From Cristatella mucedo (taxonomy: Eukaryota > Bryozoa > Phylactolaemata > Cristatellidae): 64,000 nt of DNA. Positions within the stretch are counted from its first letter, which is position 1. Every line of letters begins with the position of its first letter. Below, one piece after another: positions 59,104 through 64,000 of the stretch. Under the pieces are notes generated by a model. The model was given only the letters and a program-made list of their open reading frames with translations. It did not search any database and was not told the origin of the DNA. The position numbers were made by a program, and so were the translations under genes. The DNA lies in assembly GCA_009760855.2 (NCBI GenBank), contig WPIO01000049.1, forward strand, positions 2,684,501 through 2,748,500. The letters are read 5' to 3'.

Positions 59104-59771
59104 CTCACCTTCCCTCTTTCTTTCTGTCTCTTGCACTCCCCCTCTTTCCGAGCTCAACGCTCTTCGGATGAAAAGCCGATTTCTGTTCTGCAATCAGCAA
59201 TCAATCCAGGACCACAGCGACGCTCAGCCCTAGTCATTTATCATCTCCTTGGCGGGGCTTGTTCACGGGCCGTGACATTGGCAGCAGAGATAGACGACCG
59301 GTCTGAGTAGCTACCCCACAGTCTAGTGCCGAGGCGCCAGAGCCACTGGCGCTTCGTGAGCGGCAGCTGCATCCCCGACACCTCTATCCGGCGGCGTCCT
59401 CAAAGTTTCGCAGTTTATTAGTGCGGCCACTCAAGATTTTCTACTCACTAACACTGCGTCCTTCACATTCCATTGTTGACATATCATCTCTGAAGCCAGC
59501 ACTGTGGCCTGGGTGTTCTTCCAGGAGATATGATGTAACGTGATTGAGTCCCGCAGGGAGCGATCCTACATTCCTCACTGTGAGCTGCGGCGATAGCCGC
59601 TTAGACTCTTTCACTGCTAGAAAGATGAGGCTGTTAACTCATCTAACCTTTTACCAGTGAGGCACCGGTTTGGAGCGGCCGGTCGAGCGCGACTTGGCTC
59701 AGGCGGCAGCAGGCCGCTGCTTATGGTACCCAAAAGAAACGCTAACTACCAGGCCTCTTCCATTCGAGCAG
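59103..59771 (+). other. Intron 1 end of opsin copy 4
   Basis: No gene recognised. Little visible homology to intron 1 of units 1-3, in contrast to the exons. It ends in a CATTCGAGCAG acceptor at 59771. Confidence 0.5.
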
Positions 59772-59879
59772 GTTGCCACATTCACGCCTTCGTTTGCTTC
59801 CTCTTTGGATATCAGAGTCTGCTAGCAATTACGCTGATGGCCGCGACCAGATATGTCGGCATCTGCCACCCTCACTCAG
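59772..59879 (+). CDS. Opsin copy 4, exon 2 (TM3)
   Basis: A 108-nt exon, phase 1 at both ends, acceptor GAGCAG and donor G|GTACGAG. It encodes the TM3 disulfide Cys (59774-59776), H-I-H, AFVCFLFGYQSLLAITLMAA, TRYVGIC and a loop Pro. Position 113 is His (59783-59785), against Tyr in copy 1; as I recall, RGR also has His there. DRY is TRY as in copy 1. Nearly every substitution relative to copy 1 is conservative, and there are no indels, consistent with a protein under constraint. Confidence 0.86.
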
Positions 59880-60009
59880 GTACGAGCCCTCGCGTTTGCT
59901 GTTCGAGGTGCATGCACGGCAGTGCCGCTTCCTTCAGCTAGCAGACACAATGACAGTGAATCCAATCCTTTTCCGCCCCTCGTCGCAGCCGCCACACTGC
60001 TGACACCAG

Positions 60010-60371
60010 GAAGAATCGCCTGGGCGGTCGCTCTCCTGTACGTCTACAGCGCCCTCTGGGCGACTCTGCCCCTCGTCGAGGTGTGGGGCTCATACAGGCT
60101 GGAGGCCCACTACGCTGGCTGCTCGCTCGATTGGACGCGAGCGAGCAACGCTTCGTTCGTCGTGGCAATATTCATTGCCGCGTTTGTTATTCCCGTCGGC
60201 TCGATTGCCTTTTGCTACGCGTCAATATTGGTGCACATCCGGAGGTCGACGGCAGCACTACCATCACAGATGGTCAGGTCTAGTACGCCGTCCAGCTTGC
60301 TGGCGCCATCGCATAAACCCGATTGTTATTCGACCTGGAAGCTCGTGCGGAGGCGCCAGAACACGACCAAG
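60010..60371 (+). CDS. Opsin copy 4, exon 3 (TM4-TM5)
   Basis: Follows a 130-base intron with acceptor ACACCAG (60003-60009), continues the frame of exon 2 and ends at AAG|GTAAAA (60372), phase 0. It encodes TM4 (YVYSALWATLPL), loop 2 with SYRLEAHYAGCSLDW (Glu at position 181 and the disulfide Cys kept), an N-glycosylation-type NAS, TM5 with IP and FCYASIL, and an intracellular loop 3 ending RRRQNTTK. No stop or frameshift. The matching exon 4 is not found up to 64000; introns 3 of copies 1-3 are 2.8-4.8 kb, so exon 4 may lie just outside. Copy 4 has no inactivating lesion in the visible part. Confidence 0.87.
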
Positions 60372-60639
60372 GTAAAAGCAAGTTCGCACGATGTTCTACG
60401 AGGGCTTTGCTGCTCAGCTCTGCTGAGCCAATGCCTACCGAGCGATCCCTTATTTTGGCGAAACGAAGTATCTACCTGGTGTGTGAAAGTCTCGGAAGTG
60501 AGATATAAAGATCCCATTTTAATAGCACACTCGGAGAACTAATGCTCTATTATGGCACTTCACATGCATTGCAAGCGTGAACCCATGCTCCTGATGGCTA
60601 AAAGCGAGGACCTAATCTCCGTATTAAACTAAGGCTGCA
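60372..60639 (+). other. Intron 3 start of opsin copy 4
   Basis: Little clear similarity to intron 3 of units 1-3. A degraded LINE-A or SINE tail on the minus strand may be present at 60520-60600. No exon recognised. Confidence 0.4.
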
Positions 60640-60895
60640 GAGAGAAAGAGAGACAGAGAGAGCGACAAAAAAGAAAGAGCGAGAAAGGGAGAGAGCGAGA
60701 GGGGGAGGACGCGGAGAGAGGGGGAGTGAGCGGGAGAGAGGGGGAGTGAGCGGGAGAGAGGGGGAGTGAGCGGGAGAGAGGGGGAGTGAGCGGGAGAGAG
60801 GGGGAGTGAGCGGGAGAGAGGGAGAGTGAGCGGGAGAGAGGGGGAGTGAGCGGGAGAGAGGGGAGTGAGCTGGAGAGAGAGGGAGTGGGAGAGAG
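60640..60895. repeat. 20-bp purine minisatellite
   Basis: After a GA-rich start, about eight copies of a 20-base unit (GTGAGCGGGAGAGAGGGGGA) from about 60716 to 60870. Almost pure purine on the + strand. Frames across it are Pro-Leu-Ser-Arg repeats on the minus strand, not genes. Confidence 0.92.
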
Positions 60896-61199
60896 GGGAA
60901 GCTGGAGAGAGCAGAGACAGCGAGAGCAAAGCACCGGAGGTGAAGGCCCAAGCTGGCCAGCGGTCTTTCTTCAGCTAAAGGCTCATAAGTGTAAGGGGAA
61001 GAGGTACCCTGGAATAAAATTTCAACTGAGAACCAGGTCGAGCCGACCGAGTTAGCGAACGCATGCATCGATACAAACTTGATTGGCCCTTATGAGGTGC
61101 AATGTTCACGATGTCAACATCACGGCTAGAGCCTGATGAATAAATACGATTTAGTGCGATAGAGCTGTCGCGTCCAAAATAAACATTTCGAAACAGTGG
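60896..61199. other. Unassigned spacer
   Basis: No gene or element recognised. Confidence 0.4.
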
Positions 61200-64000
61200 T
61201 TTTCATTTTAGATTAAACAGATTAATTTTCTTTGTGTACCGAGCTAATTTAATGTACTTATGCTTGCCCACTATCTTGGTACGGCCTGAAATGCCCAGAG
61301 CCAGCCATCCTTTTTACACATTAGCAGGTGATACAGCTGTTATTTCAGTGAAATGCTTCTACTTCGGTTTTCATTACACACTATAGAGAACATTATCCTG
61401 AGGTTACGAGATACATTTCTTGCCATTCCGCTTTCGCGTTGAAATGCTATGACCTCGGATGATAAGGTGGAAGGTGGCAGCCCGAAATGCCCAAACTTCC
61501 AGTGTTACTCATAAACAAACCATATTTCATTCGATTAAGCTGGTGCTTTCTCATCCTATGGCTTCCAGCGACCCGACCCAGATAGCAGTTCTAAATAATT
61601 AAACTGCGGTATAGCTGCCGTTTCTCGAAAATATTTAACCCAAATGCGTTTTATATTTCAAATGAAAGAGAATGGTGTTCCAGGTTTACCAAACAAATTT
61701 CATGCGATTGGGCTTCCGCGTTCTGATGCTGTGGACTTGAATGGCCGAGCCAGCACCTCTACATAGTTGAACTATTACACGACTGCTGTTCTCACTATAA
61801 GAATTGCACAACTGAACTTTTGATTTCAAATTATAGAAAACGGTGTTCCTGGCTTACCAATCCAATTTCGTAGCATAGCACGTTAATTGTTTCAGTTGAT
61901 GTCCTCCGATGGCCCCGGCCAGTCAGCCTCGTCGTTTTGTACGATATGTAGCTAAATGATTTGATTAAAAATGAGTGGTACTACGATTAGCCTAGTTGTG
62001 AATAAGATTTGACAAGTCGGCTGGAACCGGAGAATGAATTACCTTAAAGTACGTGGCAGAAAAAGTAAATGACAGAATCTTGAAGTCGATGCATTATTTG
62101 ACAGGGAGCCACTGCAGGTCGGAGAGAAGCTCTGCAATGTGGCAACAGGGACGCTTACGACAGACAAGCCTAGCTGCAGAGTTTGGACCAGCTGCAAGCG
62201 TCCGAATTCACAGTCCGATGGACCAGAAAGCATTGAATTGCAGAAGTCAAAACGGAATGTTACAAGTGCATGGACTAGTTTAGCTACAGTATTCCTGCTT
62301 AAGCAAACCAAAATTTTAGCAATTTTGTGTCGCTGAAAGTAGGAAGAGTTGGCTGCAGCTCTGACGTGGTCGTCTAATACAAGGTCACTTCAGAAACGAC
62401 GCCTAGATTTCGTCTAGAAATGGCTTCGAATGGCCAGGGGCGCCATGCAAAGGCGAACTGCGATACAACATGCCATTTCCAAATTAGCCTTCGAACAAAT
62501 GCGGTTCCAGTTCTTAATGATAGACTACGGTGTTCCGGATTTACTCAGAAAATTACGTGTAACTGGGCGTTCTAATTCCTATGCTAAAGCCTCCAATGTC
62601 CCGTGCCGGCCTGTGTCTCAACTAAATTGAACTACGATGCAGCCATCATTTCCGCTATAAGTATTGCGTAAATGCCCTTTTGACTCCATATTATAGAAAA
62701 TGGCGCTCTGGGTTTGCTCACCAAAGTTCGTGCTATTGTGCAAGTGTGACCTCGTGCAAAAGACTTGGTAAGTCCGGGCCACGTGCAAACGACTCGGTAA
62801 GACTGGGCCACCGAGCACAATCCAACTGAGACACAGCTGCAGCTTATGTGCTAGGCGTCCTACAACTGCGGTTGTTATTCTATATTATAGACTGGTGTTC
62901 CAGGTTTACCAGCCTGATGTCGTAGCATAGCCTATGGCAGTGACTAAGCTATGATCTTCAAAGGCCAGAACCAGCGGCCTCCCTTAATTTATCGAACTTT
63001 GATGCAGCTACCATTTCCACGATAAGCATTGCAGAACTTCGATTTCGACTCCACATTATGGAAAACAGTGATCACGACTTACCAACTAAATTGTATTGCA
63101 TAGGTCGCATGGTCGTTCTCGAGCTATGGCCTCCGTTGGCACGGCCTATTCTTTGATTTTTGACCAAGATAAAGTTGTTTAACCACGACTAGTTGTCAAT
63201 AGAGTGTGTAATCTAAACCGGAGCTGCACCACACATATTTTAGAAATGGCAGCTGTATCTCAGTTCAATTCTGCATTGAGGCTGACTGGCCCGGGATATT
63301 GAAGGATATAGCCTGACAATGCCTATGAACGAAGCTATGATATTTGATTTGTAAACGAGAAACACTGTTTTCTATCATTTTTAATCAAAAGCCCGGTTTC
63401 GCAACTCTTATAAAATTGGAATGGCAGCTGTATGGCATCACGAATATGCAGAGATGCTGGATGGACCGGGTCATTGAAGACCGTAGCATGAGATGGCTTG
63501 AGCACTATGTCATAAAATTGGTTTGGTGAACCCAGAACATCGTTATGTACCAAGCAAAACCAAAACCGCAGTTGCTTGAAGCCTATTACGGAACTGCAGC
63601 CTTACAGCAGGTCACTATTGTACGGCTGCTCGGGCCATGGAAGACCATCGCTTGAGAACGTGCATGCGCGATTGCACGAGATTTTGTTGTTTAAACCCGG
63701 TGTTCTGTCATGTTGAATCAAAAGTGCAGTTGCATGACGCTTATAGAGAGACGGGCAGCAGTATAGCTGTTCAGTTATGTAGAGAAGCCGGCTGACCTTT
63801 GGTCATGATCTGATCTGGCTGACCTTTGGTCATGATCTGGCTTTGGTCAGGATCTGACTACCGACAGACGTCTCAACGTACCATGACGTGACGGCATTAC
63901 AATTTTGAGCTACTGCCTTGTACCAGACCATCCGAGGCCATAGCATGTGAAGGCGCCAGAGTAATTGCACGACTTTTAGTGGGTGAACTTGATATCCTGT
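61200..64000. repeat. Degenerate tandem repeat, period about 170 bp
   Basis: A diverged unit recurs: a block like TTGAACTACGATGCAGCCA ending CTATAAGTATTGC, then a block like TTATAGAAAACGGTGTTCC with GGTTTACCAA, then a GCATAG/GGCATTC block and GGCCGAGCCAGC. The middle block lies at about 61664, 61836, 62523, 62696, 62890, 63061 and more weakly later, with spacings of 172, 173, 194 and 171 bases, interrupted by a LINE-A fragment. A short ATCTGGCTGACCTTTGGTCA duplication occurs at 63785-63845. No gene seen. Confidence 0.65.
61965..62410 (-). mobile_element. LINE-A coding fragment inside the satellite
   Basis: Minus strand: reverse of the C-terminal region (minus frame 62311-62039 with LVHALVTFRFDFCNSMLSGP and LQLVQTLQLGLSVVSV). 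It lacks the 3' UTR and tail and interrupts the 170-bp repeat. Confidence 0.75.

Noticed and set aside
58759-59310. 183-codon open frame
   Set aside because: Mostly Ser-Leu from the CT array; the flanking residues match no protein.
60372-64000. Exon 4 of opsin copy 4
   Set aside because: I looked for the CWSPY and CKL coding signatures and the CACAAGGCCCAGCTT word seen in copies 2 and 3 and found none in this interval.

Overview
The window looks like nuclear DNA of an animal, most likely a marine invertebrate; the sequence does not fix the phylum. The signs are short exons with GT/AG introns, many 5'-truncated CR1/L2-like LINEs, two tRNA-derived SINE families, a relic pogo/Tigger element and a hAT-type element, and very many (GA/CT)n, (TA)n and (CA)n arrays. 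No bacterial gene organisation, rRNA or intact tRNA gene was found. Most open frames are by-products of simple repeats or LINE remains.

The main content is a head-to-tail array of four opsin (visual-pigment-type GPCR) loci, all on the + strand. Copy 1 has exons 2-4 at 1765-7515; its exon 1 lies before the window. Copy 2 (11.8-18.4 kb) and copy 3 (31.9-37.8 kb) are pseudogenes. Copy 4 has exons 1-3 at 49.5-60.4 kb, and its last exon must lie beyond the window. The exons supply TM1-2, TM3, TM4-5 and TM6-7. The TM3 Cys, a Glu at bovine position 181, the CWxPY motif and the retinal-binding Lys (copies 1-3) identify opsins. The NPxxY motif is lost in every copy with that exon (NGLIL, NGLIV, SGLIL), and position 113 is Tyr in copy 1 and His in copy 4. 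This fits best with the RGR/retinochrome/peropsin/neuropsin side of the opsin family (group 4, tetraopsins).

Copies 1-3 sit in long homologous units (about 0.5-10.0, 11.1-21.0 and 28.6-38.5 kb) that share intron and flanking sequence, including LINE fragments that predate the duplication. Later insertions and rearrangements differ by unit: a 2 kb LINE in intron 3 of copy 1; displacement of the 5' block into exon 1 of copy 2; LINE sequence in place of exon 2 in copies 2 and 3. Unit 4 is more diverged and is recognisable mainly in its exons.

The spacers hold transposon and satellite sequence. At 21-28.5 kb there are LINE/SINE fragments and microsatellites. At 38.5-49.5 kb there are a minus-strand protein relic, a short hAT-type element, a pogo/Tigger element, LINE fragments and a 24-bp minisatellite. 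The 9.9 kb intron 1 of copy 4 carries large (CT)/(GA) tracts and minus-strand LINE copies with a recognisable reverse transcriptase. The last 3 kb is a degenerate repeat of about 170 bp period. LINE family 'A' (ATT tail) and SINE family 1 share their 3' ends, which suggests a LINE-SINE partnership. Family names A, B, 1 and 2 are local labels.
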